From the NCBI GenBank assembly GCA_030549495.1, contig JAUIRK010001056.1:1293501-1357500 (forward strand): a stretch of 64,000 nucleotides of DNA, written 5' to 3'. The stretch comes from Nectonema munidae. Its lineage: Eukaryota > Nematomorpha > Nectonematoida > Nectonematidae. Below, one piece after another: positions 63,701-64,000 of the stretch. Positions within the stretch are counted from its first letter, which is position 1. Every line of letters begins with the position of its first letter. A model generated the notes under the pieces. It worked only from the letters and a program-made list of their open reading frames with translations, did not search any database and was not told the DNA's origin. The position numbers and the translations under genes were made by a program.

Positions 63701-64000
63701 ATAATATTGAATATTTTTGGAAAAAAGGAAGGGTCAAAAAGCCACACCTCTTCCCGTGACTGAGAAAATAAAAATTGCCCGTAACGAATAGGCTTCAATA
63801 TTTTCAAGTTAAGGACTATTTGTCCGGGTAGTAGATGCATGTCAGTTCAAAAGTCGAAACTAGGGTGTCTATCTCTATTGCTTTTTCTCTATTCCTCGAA
63901 GAACGGGGCCCCAGAAACAAAATATATTCACCCCTAGGCATATATTAATAAAAATAAGTATGTTTTTATCAATTAAAATTTAATGTACTTATATGAATTA
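63700..64000. other. Right edge of window
   Basis: No gene seen. A slightly richer block at 63820-63930 (GGGTAGTAGATGCATGTCAG, GAACGGGGCCCCAG) is unassigned. Confidence 0.4.

Noticed and set aside
1-64000. CRISPR arrays, operons, bacterial ribosome-binding sites or a prokaryotic defence system
   Set aside because: The sequence has spliceosomal introns, SINEs and animal transposons throughout; nothing prokaryotic was seen.
1-64000. LTR retroelements, endogenous viral copies or Polintons
   Set aside because: No long terminal repeats and no reverse transcriptase, integrase or capsid motifs were recognised in the frames read.

Overview
The window is nuclear DNA of an invertebrate, by eye strongly AT-rich (roughly 70% A+T), with short introns mixed with long transposon-filled ones. 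The gene content (a castor/CASZ1-type zinc-finger gene, a MiT/TFE-like bHLH gene), the tRNA-derived SINEs and the heavy load of Tigger, piggyBac and hAT transposons fit an arthropod, perhaps a crustacean such as a copepod. The species guess is inference only. Most of the window is intron or intergenic DNA with decayed transposons; no CRISPR array, operon or bacterial feature is present.

Two host genes are supported, both made of small exons. (1) On the + strand a bHLH-leucine-zipper gene of the MiT/TFE (Mitf/TFEB/TFE3) type has exons between 16036 and 19067 and a possible first exon at 2433-2576. All splice phases agree and the basic-helix-loop-helix region is assembled across three exons. 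(2) On the - strand a castor (CASZ1) homologue runs from 46686 down to 24282 in ten phase-consistent exons coding for eight C2H2-type fingers. Fingers 1-6 are each cut by an intron between their cysteine half and their histidine half. Its 5' end is unresolved; a candidate upstream exon lies at 50454-50723. The two genes are tail to tail, about 5.2 kb apart.

Region by region: 1-798 is one arm of a TTAA-flanked element with ~152-bp tandem repeats, lying against a decayed Tigger/Jerky-type transposase (810-1479). 3.2-4.0 kb holds a decayed hAT transposase (GTF2IRD2-like). 4959-5230 is a complete hAT MITE, with a relative starting at 6821. 9.5-14.8 kb is a piggyBac-like transposase interrupted by two hAT insertions, the larger of which (10500-13915) itself carries four smaller elements. 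16-19 kb is the bHLH gene. 20-24 kb has SINEs, a 28-bp tandem repeat and a long hairpin. 24-47 kb is the castor gene, whose 7.5-kb intron holds two Tigger fossils and an unrecognised ORF. 50.9-53.2 kb is another Tigger fossil. 55886-58660 is a whole copy of the TTAA element with internal tandem repeats and 61.7-63.7 kb is a third, diverged copy.

The most interesting items are the bHLH gene hidden in very short exons, the one-intron-per-finger castor structure, the tandem-repeat-bearing TTAA elements, the nested piggyBac/hAT pile with intact target-site duplications, and three long inverted repeats that could make hairpin RNA.
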